Of a stretch of 64,000 bases of DNA, positions 7,899 through 17,246 are shown piece after piece. This DNA comes from an uncultured Alistipes sp. (GTDB lineage: Bacteria > Bacteroidota > Bacteroidia > Bacteroidales > Rikenellaceae). Made by a program: the position numbers and the translations under genes. The stretch's first letter is position 1. Each line of letters starts with the position of its first letter. The notes under the pieces were generated by a model that was not told the DNA's origin, ran no database searches, and worked only from the letters and a program-made list of their open reading frames with translations. The DNA is taken from assembly GCA_938014215.1 (NCBI GenBank), contig CALLRW010000040.1, positions 1 through 64,000 on the forward strand, given 5' to 3'.

Positions 7899-9290
7899 TT
7901 ATCGTTGGACGGACAAAATCCCTGCCGTGACGACGGCATCGGCCTCGACCTGCAGCCCGCGGGTGGCAACCCCCGTTTCGGGATCGATGCGGTAGAAGGC
8001 GGGTTGGTCGCCGCCGGTGACCGTGACGGCGATGTAGGCGGCTCCGTCCGTACAGCAGGGCTCGCCGCCGAAGCCTGCCAGATCGGCCGGGAGTCCCGTG
8101 ACGGGGATGATCCGCCGCTCCTCGCCCCGGAAGATCACCAGCTCGTCGGTCACGGCCGACGTCCCCTGCATCATGCCGTCGACTCCGTCGCGATAGAGTT
8201 GCAGCAGAAAGCGGTCGCCCGTGATGTGCCAGCAGCGGTAGAGCGGTTTGCGGGTTCCGGTCGCTTCGAGATTCACGTAGTAGTCGGGGTCGAACTCCGT
8301 GGCCCCGCGCCGGATGCGCACCACGCCCGAGGGCAGTGTGCCGGTCACCCGCTTCAGATCGGCCGACGAGGTGAATGTCCGCCCGTAGCCCGGCGAGAAG
8401 AGGTAGAGATCGCCGTTGTCGGCGGCCCAGATCGTCTGGTAGTACTGCGAGCGCAGGCGTCCGCAGGCCAGGCCGATGCGGTCGGTCGAGAGGAGTGTCG
8501 GAGGCTGGCGGAGGTCGCCGTCGGGGTAGATGGCAACCCAGGCGCGGTCGGGATACTGCGTCGAGGGGATCTCGCCGGCCGTGTAGGCGCTGCTGCCCGT
8601 GCCGCCGTCGGCCGAGGCGATCAGCCGTCGGTCGGTCACCGCCTCGGGCCACTGACCGATGCCGTAGCGGCTCATGCCCGTCGGGATGACCGAGGTGTAG
8701 AGGCGCCCGTCCAGCTCGACTATGCCGGCAAAGGTCACCCGCTCGCCGTTGCCCAGGAGATTCTCGGCCAGGATGCTGCCCGTGGTCTGCGATCCGTCGC
8801 GCGTGTCGAGGTAGTTGAACAGCAGCGCCTGGGCGATGTTGCCCTCCGAGTCGGTCGTCTTCGAGTTACCGGTCGAGACGGTGATGATCCGCTCGCCCCA
8901 CGACCCGTAGGTGGTGATGCGGTTGCACTCGTAGGTGAGCCGTTTGGTGACCTTCCCGGCGGCGTTCAGGTAGTAGGAGGCGCCGGTTCCGGCCCCGCCC
9001 TTGTTGTAGGCGAGCGAGAAGAGGTATTTGCCGTCACGGTAGATCCAGTAGGTGCCGTTGAGGACCTCGGTGCCGTTGCCGCGCGTGGAGATGCTCCCTT
9101 CGTCGAGCGTGGGGGCCGTGAGCAGATAGGTCGTGCCGTCGACCGTGGCGGGGATGACGTAGGCCTGCTCCCACGCGGCTGACGGAGGGTTCGGGGTGCC
9201 GGCCGCATCCTTCTCGCAGGCGGCCAGGACCAGCGTGCCGCCCAGGACGAGCGTCCCGACGGCCAGTCGGTTTCGATAGTTGTGTTTCAT
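7899..9290 (-). CDS. xusB: DUF4374 surface lipoprotein (XusB-like siderophore binder)
   Basis: The protein has 463 residues. The signal peptide ends at Ala-Ala-Cys25, followed by EKDAAG, an acidic surface-export pattern. The rest reads as a DUF4374 beta-propeller: repeated short strands with motifs such as WIYRDGKYLFSLAYNKGG, an RIITVSTG block and DGRLYTS. In Bacteroides thetaiotaomicron the DUF4374 lipoprotein XusB captures ferric enterobactin made by other bacteria and passes it to the XusA receptor. The receptor gene lies 22 nt upstream and the PepSY gene 21 nt downstream. The family call is firm. The exact siderophore is not known. Confidence 0.82.
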   Translation of the reverse strand: MKHNYRNRLAVGTLVLGGTLVLAACEKDAAGTPNPPSAAWEQAYVIPATVDGTTYLLTAPTLDEGSISTRGNGTEVLNGTYWIYRDGKYLFSLAYNKGGAGTGASYYLNAAGKVTKRLTYECNRITTYGSWGERIITVSTGNSKTTDSEGNIAQALLFNYLDTRDGSQTTGSILAENLLGNGERVTFAGIVELDGRLYTSVIPTGMSRYGIGQWPEAVTDRRLIASADGGTGSSAYTAGEIPSTQYPDRAWVAIYPDGDLRQPPTLLSTDRIGLACGRLRSQYYQTIWAADNGDLYLFSPGYGRTFTSSADLKRVTGTLPSGVVRIRRGATEFDPDYYVNLEATGTRKPLYRCWHITGDRFLLQLYRDGVDGMMQGTSAVTDELVIFRGEERRIIPVTGLPADLAGFGGEPCCTDGAAYIAVTVTGGDQPAFYRIDPETGVATRGLQVEADAVVTAGILSVQR

Positions 9291-9312
9291 GGTATGCGTT
9301 TTTGGGATTTGT

Positions 9313-11751
9313 CTATTCGCCGAAGTGCACGCGCAGCTTGACGTAGAAGGCGCGCCCCGCCTTCTGGAGGCTGAAGTTGTCGTAGAGCCGTTCGTCGGTG
9401 AGGTTGCGGCACTCGAGGGAGAGGTTGTAGCGCCCCTTCATCAGGCTGCAGCTCAGCGCGAGGTTGTGGGCGAACTGCTCCGGCACGCGGGCCTTGGTGG
9501 CGCTGTCGCCGATGTTCTCCCACGTGAGGGGGAAGTTGTGCTGCCAGAAGTTGTCGTAGGTGAGCCGCAGGACGCTGCCCCGGGCGAAGAGGTCGTGCCA
9601 CGTGAGGCCGAGCTCGAAACTGGCGTAGCGGTAGGGGATGTTCGGCAGGCGGACCTTGTAGTGGAGGCTCTCCTGGGCGGAGCTGCCGGTCCAGCGCCTC
9701 TCGTAGTCGCGCGTGTCGATGTTGCTGAACGTGCCGCCGAGGCTCAGCCAGCGGGCCGGTTCGTAACGGGCCGTGAAGGTGACGCCCCGCGTGCGGACGT
9801 GGCCGTGGTTCTCGTAGATGCCGTACTGCGTCGAGCCGTGTTTGTCGAGTCCGCGCTTGATGTAGTCGCGCGTGTTGCGGTAGAGGAGGCTCCCCTCGAG
9901 GTAGAGGCGTTGCCGTCCGAGCGGCAGCGTGTAGCTGAGGTTGAGGTTGCAGTTGTCGCTGCGTTCGGGGCGCAGGTCGCCGCGCCCGGCCTCGAGATCC
10001 TCGTCGCCGAAGAGTTCGTCGGTCGTCGGAAGGCGCAGCGCCTTTTCGTAGGAGAGCTTCAGCTGCAGTTCCCGGAGGATGTACCACGTGCCGGCGGCGC
10101 CGTAACCCCACGCCGAGGTGGTCTGCTCGCGGTTGACGTAGTCGCCCACGCCGTCGGCACTCTGCGAGACGGGGCCGCGGTTGTACTGCCGGTAGTACTT
10201 GCCGAAGAGCGAGAGGTTCCACCGTTCGGAGGGGATCAGCCGGTAGGAGAGGCCGCTGATGTGCTTGCGCGTGAGCTTCGGGATGTCAAAGTCGCTCAGC
10301 ACGGAGCTGGTTCCGGTGTAGGAGCGGCTCGTGCGGCGGAAATCGCTCGTGACGTGGTTCAGCGTCAGCGTGTGGCGGCGCGAGATGCGGTAGTTGAGGT
10401 TGAACGTGAGGTTCCAGTTCGTGTTGCGCGAGAGGCTGTTCTGGTACGACTGTTCGCCGCGCTCCTCCTTGACGTAGTACTGGCCGAGCCAGTTGTAGGC
10501 CCGGGCGGCGGTGTCGATGTTGCGGGTGATGTTGTGGTTGTAGTTGGCCGTCAGCGTGAGGTCGAGGCCGCGCAGCAGCAGGTCGCGCTTGCGGTACTCG
10601 AGCGAGGGGGTGAACGAGTGGCCGCGGCGGTGTTTCTGGCCGAAGACGATCTCCTGGTAGACGCCGGTCTGGATCTCCTTGTAGAAGTTCGACGCGGCGA
10701 AACCCACCAGCAGCCGGTCGGCCCAGCGGCGGTCGGTGAGGCCGATCCGCCCCTGTATCACCTCGTTGTGGAAGCGGTCGTGGAAGCGGCGGACCCGGCG
10801 GATATCCTGTTCGTCGACCGGCAGTTTGACGACCGTCCCGTCCTCCTGCACCTCGAACTCCCGCACCCAGTTGTCGATCCGGTAGTCGTTGTCCGAGTAG
10901 TTCTGGAAGGCGTTGATCTCCCACGTGAAGCCCTTTTCGGTGCGTTGACCGGCGTTGAGGTGCGAGCGGTGGGTGTTGAACGATCCGTAGGAGTAGGAGG
11001 CGTCGGCGAACCAGCTGCGGCGCTCTTTCCGCGTGACGATGTTGACTACGCCGCCGATGGCGTCCGACCCGAACTCCACCGGAACGACCCCCTTGTAGAC
11101 CTCGATGCGCTCGGCGTAGTTCACCGGGATGTTGTTCAGGTCGAAGGCCGTCGAGGCTCCCTCCTGCGGGACACCGTCGATGAAGACTTTGACGTGGCGG
11201 CCGCTGAAGCCGTCGAGCATCAGCTGCATGTCGGACCCCACGCCGCCCGATTCGCGGAGCTTCATGCCCGGGAGCTGCGCCAGGGCGTCGCCCAGATTGC
11301 GGGTCGAGTTGCGGAGAGCGTCGGTGGCGAGGGCCACGGCGTTGAAGGGCGAATGCCGCACGCGGTTCACCGCACTGGCCTCGACGACGACCTCGTCGAC
11401 CTGCAGAACGGCGGGATGGAGGAGGATGGTGAGCGATTCGTGCCGGTTGCCGTCGAGCGTCACGGGGGTGCGGAGGGTCTCGTAGCCGACCGCCGAGACG
11501 ACAAGGTGATAGCTGCCGGCCGGTGCCTGCAGCCGGTAGCGGCCCTGTGCGTCGGTCGAACAGCCGAGGGTGGTCCCCTCCAGGGTAAGGGTGGCGAAGT
11601 CTACGGCCGTGGAGTCGGGCGTCACCACGCGGCCCGAGAGTCGGGCGACGTCGCGGGGCTGGGCCTGAAGTGTCGGAAACCCCGCAAGCGCGGCAATGAG
11701 CACGGCGAGCAGGGGCAGGAAACGGTTTTTCCGGAGAGTGGAAGCTGCCAT
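9313..11751 (-). CDS. xusA: TonB-dependent siderophore receptor (XusA-like)
   Basis: The receptor has 812 residues. The signal peptide is residues 1-30 (ending LQAQ). A carboxypeptidase-like regulatory domain follows (LSGRVVTPDSTAVDF to about residue 120), then a plug domain (LPGMKLRESGG, MLDGFSGRHVKVFIDGVP) and a 22-stranded barrel ending in an aromatic strand (FYVKLRVHFGE). The classic single-receptor layout, not SusC-like, and the downstream DUF4374 and PepSY genes indicate iron-siderophore import. I chose the ATG at 11751 because it starts the signal peptide; longer in-frame starts run into non-coding sequence. The 229 nt upstream show no clear TAnnTTTG box. An iron-responsive operator is expected, but none was recognised by eye. 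Confidence 0.85.
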   Translation of the reverse strand: MAASTLRKNRFLPLLAVLIAALAGFPTLQAQPRDVARLSGRVVTPDSTAVDFATLTLEGTTLGCSTDAQGRYRLQAPAGSYHLVVSAVGYETLRTPVTLDGNRHESLTILLHPAVLQVDEVVVEASAVNRVRHSPFNAVALATDALRNSTRNLGDALAQLPGMKLRESGGVGSDMQLMLDGFSGRHVKVFIDGVPQEGASTAFDLNNIPVNYAERIEVYKGVVPVEFGSDAIGGVVNIVTRKERRSWFADASYSYGSFNTHRSHLNAGQRTEKGFTWEINAFQNYSDNDYRIDNWVREFEVQEDGTVVKLPVDEQDIRRVRRFHDRFHNEVIQGRIGLTDRRWADRLLVGFAASNFYKEIQTGVYQEIVFGQKHRRGHSFTPSLEYRKRDLLLRGLDLTLTANYNHNITRNIDTAARAYNWLGQYYVKEERGEQSYQNSLSRNTNWNLTFNLNYRISRRHTLTLNHVTSDFRRTSRSYTGTSSVLSDFDIPKLTRKHISGLSYRLIPSERWNLSLFGKYYRQYNRGPVSQSADGVGDYVNREQTTSAWGYGAAGTWYILRELQLKLSYEKALRLPTTDELFGDEDLEAGRGDLRPERSDNCNLNLSYTLPLGRQRLYLEGSLLYRNTRDYIKRGLDKHGSTQYGIYENHGHVRTRGVTFTARYEPARWLSLGGTFSNIDTRDYERRWTGSSAQESLHYKVRLPNIPYRYASFELGLTWHDLFARGSVLRLTYDNFWQHNFPLTWENIGDSATKARVPEQFAHNLALSCSLMKGRYNLSLECRNLTDERLYDNFSLQKAGRAFYVKLRVHFGE

Positions 11752-11980
11752 TTTCGGTTTTACGGGTTTGTGGACCGCAAGGGTAGCTCCCGGCAACACG
11801 GCCGGCAATCCCGAATTTTCGGTATTTTCATCCCCCGGGGATCCCTTGTTTGGGGGACCTCCGGGCGGTGGGAAACCGGCCTTTCGGCAGGCTCTTTTCG
11901 GTGGGCCCTGCCTGCCCGGGCCAGAACAGTGCCGTCCCGAACGGGGGTGGCGGTGCGCTTCTGCGACAGCCGTCGGCCGC

Positions 11981-14110
11981 TCAGCCGTTGCGGCGCATCG
12001 AGAGCGAGATCCGCCCGCGGGAGGTGTCGACACCCGTGACACGCACCTCGACCTGCTGTCCGAGCCGTACGACCTCGGCCGGCGAGGCGACATAGCGGTC
12101 GGCCAGCTGCGAGACGTGAACCAGCCCGTCCTGCTTGACGCCGATGTTGACGAAGGCGCCGAAGGCCGTGATGTTGGTCACGATGCCCGGCAGCACCATC
12201 CCCGGGCGCAGGTCGTCGATCGTGTGGACATCCGCGGCGAAGGCGAAGCCGTGCAGCGGTTCGCGGGGGTCGAGTCCGCGCTTGTCGAGTGCCTCGAGGA
12301 TATCCCGCACGGTGGGCAGCCCGACCCGTTCGTCGACATACTGTTCGGGGCGGATCCCTTCGCGCAGCGATTTCTCCTCCAGAAACCGTTTGACACTCAC
12401 CCCCCGGTCGGCGGCCATGCGTTCGACGATGCGGTACGATTCGGGGTGGACGGCGCTGTTGTCCAGCGGGTTCTCGCCCCCGACGACACGCAGGAATCCG
12501 GCCGCCTGCTCGAAGGCCTTGGCCCCCAGGCGCGGAACCCGGAGCAGGGCCCGCCGCGTGGGGAAGTCGCCGTTGGCGGCGCGATAGGCGACGATGTTCT
12601 CGGCCAGGGCCGGTCCCAGCCCCGAGATGTAGGTCAGGATGTGTTTCGAGGCGGTGTTGATGTTGACCCCGACGCGGTTCACGCAGCTCTCGACCACGAC
12701 GTGCAGCCGGTTGCGGAGCTTCGTCGGGTCGACGCTGTGCTGGTACTGCCCCACGCCGATCGAGCGGGGGTCGATCTTGACCAGCTCCGACAGCGGATCG
12801 ATCAGCCGTCGCCCGATGCTGATCGCCCCGCGGACCGTGACGTCCTGATCGGGGAACTCCTCGCGGGCCGTGGCCGAGGCGGAGTAGACCGAGGCGCCGT
12901 CCTCGCTCACGGCGAAGACCTCGACCCCCGCAAGACCGAGCGCACGCACGAACTGTTCGGTTTCGCGGCCGGCCGTACCGTTGCCGACGGCAAAGGCCTC
13001 GGGGTGGTAGCGTGCGGCCAGGGAGCGGAGTGTCGCGGCGACCTCGTCGCGGCGGTTCTGGGGCGGATGGGGGAAGATCGTGGTGTGGTGGAGCAGGTTG
13101 CCCTGCGAGTCGAGGACGACGACCTTGCAGCCGGTGCGGAATCCCGGATCGAGGGCGATCACGCGCTTCTGCCCCAGCGGCGGGGCCAGCAGCAGCTGCC
13201 GCAGGTTCTCGGCAAAGATCCGGATCGCCTCGTCGTCGGCCCGCTCCTTGACGGCGGCGAGCTGTTCGCTCTCGAGCGAAGGGCGGAGCAGCCGTTTGAA
13301 GGCATCTGCAACGGTCGGCTCCATCCACCGGCGGGTGGTCGACCCCGGGCGGATGAAGCGGCGGCGCAGCTCCTCGATGCAGCGTTCGGCATCGACCTCG
13401 ACCGCGACGCGCAGCACCCCCTCCTCCTCGCCGCGGCGCATGGCCAGATAGCGGTGCGAGGAGATGGTGCGCACGGGTGCCGAGGCATCGAAGTAGTCGG
13501 CATACTTGGCGCCGGACTCCTCGTGCCCCTTGACGACCCGCGAGCGGACGACCCCTTCGCGGGCGAAGATCCGCCGCAGGGCGGCCCGGGCCCGCTCCTC
13601 CTCGGAGATGCGTTCGGCAACGATGTCGCACGCCCCGGCGATCGCCTCACGGATGTCCGGAACCTCGGCCGTGACGAACCGTCGCGCCTCGTGCTCCAGA
13701 TCGCGTGTCTGCTGCGCCTGCAGCAGGTTGGCCAGCGGCTCCAGCCCCCGTTCGCGGGCGATCGTAGCCCGCGTGCGGCGCCGGGGCCTGTAGGGCAGAT
13801 AGAGATCCTCGAGTTCCGCGGGGTCCCAGCACGATTCGATCCGCCCGCGCAGTTCGGGGGTCAGCGCCCCCTGCGCCTCGATCGTTGCGAGGATGGTCGC
13901 CCGCCGCGATTCGAGTTCGGTCAGCCGGTCGAGTTGCTCCCGGACGGCGGCCACCTGCACCTCGTCGAGCGAACCGGTCGCCTCCTTGCGGTAGCGGCTG
14001 ATGAAGGGGATGGTGGCGCCGTCGCGCAGCAGGCGGACGGCCCCCTGCACACGCGGCAGGGCGATCTGCAATTGGCGGGAGATGACCTCCTCGAGGGTGG
14101 TTTGCGACAT
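11981..14110 (-). CDS. tex: Tex family RNA-binding transcription accessory protein
   Basis: The protein of 709 residues has the full Tex order: an N-terminal helical region with ATIPFISRYRKEATGSLDEVQ at 33-53, a YqgF/RNase H-like domain around VIALDPGFRTGCKVVVLD, helix-hairpin-helix motifs (VGVNINTASKHILTYISGLG), and a C-terminal S1 RNA-binding domain (VTNITAFGAFVNIGVKQDG). Tex proteins act on RNA polymerase and RNA in the cytoplasm; the molecular role is not fully settled. The gene stands alone. A near-consensus box (TATCTTTA on the minus strand, 14132-14139) lies 22 nt before the start. Confidence 0.92.
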   Translation of the reverse strand: MSQTTLEEVISRQLQIALPRVQGAVRLLRDGATIPFISRYRKEATGSLDEVQVAAVREQLDRLTELESRRATILATIEAQGALTPELRGRIESCWDPAELEDLYLPYRPRRRTRATIARERGLEPLANLLQAQQTRDLEHEARRFVTAEVPDIREAIAGACDIVAERISEEERARAALRRIFAREGVVRSRVVKGHEESGAKYADYFDASAPVRTISSHRYLAMRRGEEEGVLRVAVEVDAERCIEELRRRFIRPGSTTRRWMEPTVADAFKRLLRPSLESEQLAAVKERADDEAIRIFAENLRQLLLAPPLGQKRVIALDPGFRTGCKVVVLDSQGNLLHHTTIFPHPPQNRRDEVAATLRSLAARYHPEAFAVGNGTAGRETEQFVRALGLAGVEVFAVSEDGASVYSASATAREEFPDQDVTVRGAISIGRRLIDPLSELVKIDPRSIGVGQYQHSVDPTKLRNRLHVVVESCVNRVGVNINTASKHILTYISGLGPALAENIVAYRAANGDFPTRRALLRVPRLGAKAFEQAAGFLRVVGGENPLDNSAVHPESYRIVERMAADRGVSVKRFLEEKSLREGIRPEQYVDERVGLPTVRDILEALDKRGLDPREPLHGFAFAADVHTIDDLRPGMVLPGIVTNITAFGAFVNIGVKQDGLVHVSQLADRYVASPAEVVRLGQQVEVRVTGVDTSRGRISLSMRRNG

Positions 14111-14170
14111 GTCGTGCGTTTTTTTGACGGGTAAAGATAGCTTTTTTTACGGCTTCGGCGCCATTTTTCG

Positions 14171-14178
14171 TACCTTTG
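14171..14178 (+). promoter_or_regulatory. promoter -7 box of the radical SAM gene
   Basis: TACCTTTG matches TAnnTTTG exactly and lies 34 nt before the ATG at 14213. Confidence 0.65.
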
Positions 14179-14212
14179 GAAAGCGAACAACCCGACCAAA
14201 AGTGCCTCCGCA

Positions 14213-15475
14213 ATGAAAAACAAGGATATCTTCACCTTCCGCGATGCCGAAAAGCAGGCGGGCCCCGTGGCCTTCATGACGATGGTCAAGCCCGCCGGAT
14301 CGACCTGCAACCTCGACTGCCACTACTGCTACTACCTCGACAAGGCCATGCAATACGGCGGCCGGCAGGCGGTGATGAGCGACGAGCTGCTCGAACTTTA
14401 CATCCGCCAGTACATCGAGGCCAACGAGGTCGAGACGGTGCAGTTCTGCTGGCACGGCGGCGAACCGCTGCTGCTGGGGATCGACTTCTTCCGCCGGGCG
14501 ATGGCTCTTCAGGCGAAATACGCCGACGGCAAGCGGATCGAGAATACGCTGCAGACCAACGGCACGCTGGTCGACGAGGCGTGGTGCGACCTCTTCGCCG
14601 CGAACAACTTCCTGGTGGGCATCTCGCTCGACGGACCGCAGGAGATTCACGACGCGTTCCGTGTGACGAAGGGTGGGCGTCCGACCTTCGAACGGGTGAT
14701 GCAGACGGTTGCGATGTTCCGCCGTCGCGGCGTGGAGTTCAACACGCTGAGCGTCGTGAACCGCCTCTCGGAGGGGCGCGGTGCGGAGATCTACCGCTTC
14801 TTCCGCGACGAGGTCCGCAGCCGCTACATGCAGTTCCTGCCGGCCGTCGAACACGTCGTCGATGTCGAGGGGCTCCACCGCCCGCTGATCGTCTCCCCGG
14901 AGCGCGAGGGGGCCCGGCTGGCCGAATGGTCCGTGACGGCCGGTGGATACGGCCGCTTCCTGTGCGACATCTTCGACGAGTGGGTCCTCGGCGACGTGGG
15001 GCAGATCTTCGTGCAGATGTTCGACGCCACGCTGGCCCAGTGGTGCGGCGTGCAGCCGGGGGTCTGCTCGATGGGCGAGACGTGCGGCGACGCGCTGGTC
15101 GTCGAACACAACGGCGATGTCTACTCGTGCGACCACTTCGTCTATCCCGAATACCTGCTGGGCAACATCCGCCAGACAACGCTGGCCGAGATCTACCGTT
15201 CGAAACGGCGCCGCGACTTCGGCCTGGCGAAGCGCAATGCCCTGCCGGCCGAGTGCCTGCGCTGCCGTTACTACTTCGCCTGCCGGGGCGAGTGCCCGAA
15301 GCACCGCTTCGAGACCGGATCGGACGGCTGCCGCAAAAATACTCTTTGCGAAGGCCTGTACCGTTATTTCCGCCACGTGGAACCCTATATGGAGTACATG
15401 TGCGAGATGCTCTCGAAGGAGCAGTCGCCGGCATGGGTCATCCCATTCGCGCGCAAGCGCATGGGTCTGATGTAG
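14213..15475 (+). CDS. anaerobic sulfatase-maturating radical SAM enzyme (anSME-like)
   Basis: The protein has 420 residues. The radical SAM cluster motif CNLDCHYCYY (Cys at 33, 37 and 40) binds a 4Fe-4S cluster and S-adenosylmethionine. A SPASM domain follows, with Cys residues in GVCSMGETCGD, VYSCDHFVYPEYLLGN and CLRCRYYFACRGECPKHRF, for two further clusters. The motifs HGGEPLL, NTLQTNGTL and GISLDGP are those of anSMEs, which convert a Ser or Cys of type I sulfatases to formylglycine. No sulfatase lies in the window, so it must act on substrates encoded elsewhere. Other SPASM peptide maturases are possible but fit less well. Confidence 0.85.
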   Translation: MKNKDIFTFRDAEKQAGPVAFMTMVKPAGSTCNLDCHYCYYLDKAMQYGGRQAVMSDELLELYIRQYIEANEVETVQFCWHGGEPLLLGIDFFRRAMALQAKYADGKRIENTLQTNGTLVDEAWCDLFAANNFLVGISLDGPQEIHDAFRVTKGGRPTFERVMQTVAMFRRRGVEFNTLSVVNRLSEGRGAEIYRFFRDEVRSRYMQFLPAVEHVVDVEGLHRPLIVSPEREGARLAEWSVTAGGYGRFLCDIFDEWVLGDVGQIFVQMFDATLAQWCGVQPGVCSMGETCGDALVVEHNGDVYSCDHFVYPEYLLGNIRQTTLAEIYRSKRRRDFGLAKRNALPAECLRCRYYFACRGECPKHRFETGSDGCRKNTLCEGLYRYFRHVEPYMEYMCEMLSKEQSPAWVIPFARKRMGLM

Positions 15476-15535
15476 CGGCTGCGACGGCGTATCGGAGCAC
15501 GGCGTGTACTTTCGCCCTCCCCTCCGGACTGTCGG

Positions 15536-17146
15536 TCAGAAGCCGATGAGCCGCACCTGCTTTTCGAATTCGTTGCGCGCCCCGAGCGCCGAGTTGCGCA
15601 ACCTGGTGCGGTAGGTGTAGACGGTCGTCGAAGCGCAGTTGAGGAAGCTGGCGATATGTCCGCTGTCGGTAATTCCGAGCCGCATGACGGCCAGGATCCG
15701 CAGTTCGGTGGGCAGCGTCTTGTCGGCACGTACGGGGAAACGGGCCGACTCTTCGAGCAGGGCGTTGACCTGCTCGATGAAATCGGGGAAGATGCCGAGG
15801 AACGTCTCGTCGAAAATCCGGTAGAAGTCCCGGTAGTCGCGGTCGACATCCGACGGCGACCGCAACTTGCGCACCAGGGCCTCGGGCCCCTCTTTTTTTG
15901 CCGTTTTCCGCAATTCGTCCCGATATTGATCGACCCGGCCGATGTACTGTGTGGCCAGGTGCATGTAGCGGAACACGTAGTTGTCCTTGATCCTGTTGGC
16001 GTCGCGCAGGCTGTCGTTCAGCTGGCGGATCTGCTCGTTCCACTCGTTGAGCTGCCTGTTGGTCTGCTGCAGCTTCCGGTGCTGCTGCAGGGTATACATG
16101 AGCAACAGCAGGATGATGGCGCACAGTGCCATGAAGATGTATATCATGACGGTCAGGATGCGGCTGCGAGAGTTGATGCTGTAGACGACGGCCTGGTTGA
16201 TGATCATCTCGGCCTGGCTGGAATGGAGGATGCGGGTGTTGTAGTTGCACTCCAGCATGTCGGACATCGTGCACTGGATATAACGCGCCGCGCGCTCCAT
16301 ATCCTTCTCCTCGAACATCAGCAGCGCCAGGTTGTACAGCGAGAGGTACTCGCGGACCGGGGTTTGGAGGTCCGAAATCGCCGTCGTGGCGAGCCATAAC
16401 TTGTTTTGCTCCCGATCGCCGAGCGCCTCATAGGCGTTGGCGATGTTGTAGGCGATGCGGGCGAGCGTGCGGTTGTTGTACTTTTCGGGGTCGTAGAGCG
16501 GCAGCAGAATCTCCAGCGCCTCGTCATAGCGGTGCATGTCCATGAGTTCGAGGGCCCGGAGTCGCTGGCGGGTGACGTACGAGTGCCCGTCGAAGCCGAT
16601 GCGCGTGTGGCGCAGCCGGACGAGAGAATCGGCATATTTTGCCTGCTGCTCTTCGGGGCCTTCCGAGGCGGCGAGCCGTCCAAAAATCGCCATCTGCTGT
16701 GTATAGTAATTCGCCCGCATGCGTTTGTTGATGCCGACCGTATCGAGCGAGAGGATCAGTTTGTAGGCTCTTCCGACATTGTTGCGGGCGATCTGCACCC
16801 CGGCATCGCAGGTTGTCGAGAGGAACTGCATCTCCCGGTCGCCGGTTGCGGCGGCATAACGGTACATCAGTTCGGAGTAACGGGCGGCGGAGTCGATGTT
16901 GTAGGTGATGTAGGCGTTGAACAGGTGGTGGGCCATTTGCCATCTTGACGTGTCGTCGGGTGCAGCGTCGAGTCTCCGGCGCAGCGAATTGGCCTGTCGG
17001 TTGAAACGCTCTGCGTAGCAGGATTTCTGACTGATGACCCGATCCAGTTCGTCGAATACCTGTTCGTTGCCGTCTTTGCGGCAGGCACAGAAGAGAACGA
17101 GACAGGTCGCGACACCGAGGATGGCGGAAAGGGACGGTTTTCTCAT
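15536..17146 (-). CDS. DUF6377 membrane-anchored TPR regulator
   Basis: The protein has 536 residues. A signal or lipoprotein-like start ends at Cys20 or Cys22. TPR-like helical pairs fill about residues 60-320, and a single membrane helix follows (330-352). A coiled-coil segment (353-385) leads to a C-terminal domain (385-525) that ends in a LuxR-like helix-turn-helix (TELRILAVMRLGI, GHIASFLNCASTTVYTYRTRLR). DUF6377 proteins often sit beside SusC/SusD loci and are thought to sense and regulate them across the inner membrane. The gene follows PUL1 in the same direction but has its own promoter and is cut off from it by a terminator. Control of PUL1 is inferred from position. Confidence 0.78.
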   Translation of the reverse strand: MRKPSLSAILGVATCLVLFCACRKDGNEQVFDELDRVISQKSCYAERFNRQANSLRRRLDAAPDDTSRWQMAHHLFNAYITYNIDSAARYSELMYRYAAATGDREMQFLSTTCDAGVQIARNNVGRAYKLILSLDTVGINKRMRANYYTQQMAIFGRLAASEGPEEQQAKYADSLVRLRHTRIGFDGHSYVTRQRLRALELMDMHRYDEALEILLPLYDPEKYNNRTLARIAYNIANAYEALGDREQNKLWLATTAISDLQTPVREYLSLYNLALLMFEEKDMERAARYIQCTMSDMLECNYNTRILHSSQAEMIINQAVVYSINSRSRILTVMIYIFMALCAIILLLLMYTLQQHRKLQQTNRQLNEWNEQIRQLNDSLRDANRIKDNYVFRYMHLATQYIGRVDQYRDELRKTAKKEGPEALVRKLRSPSDVDRDYRDFYRIFDETFLGIFPDFIEQVNALLEESARFPVRADKTLPTELRILAVMRLGITDSGHIASFLNCASTTVYTYRTRLRNSALGARNEFEKQVRLIGF

Positions 17147-17166
17147 CGGCAGCGGTCGTTTGAGGA

Positions 17167-17174
17167 CAAATTTA
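17167..17174 (-). promoter_or_regulatory. promoter -7 box of the DUF6377 gene
   Basis: TAAATTTG on the minus strand, 20 nt before the start codon. It lies directly after the T-run of the PUL1 terminator, so terminator and promoter are back to back. Confidence 0.65.
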
Positions 17175-17175
17175 T

Positions 17176-17217
17176 AAAAAAAAGCGAATCCCGCATCATT
17201 TCCATGGCGCGGGATTC
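17176..17217 (-). terminator. PUL1 rho-independent terminator
   Basis: A 9-bp perfect GC-rich stem (arms 17186-17194 and 17209-17217) is followed on the minus strand by a run of eight T. It ends the GH31 transcript. Confidence 0.88.
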
Positions 17218-17246
17218 ACTTTTCGTGCGGGTCGTTTCCGGAAAGG

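Noticed and set aside
6585..12039. Two plus-strand frames of 865 and 919 codons opposite the Xus-like operon
   Set aside because: Shadow frames with low-complexity Arg/Val/Glu/Ala composition and no motif; the minus-strand genes are clear.
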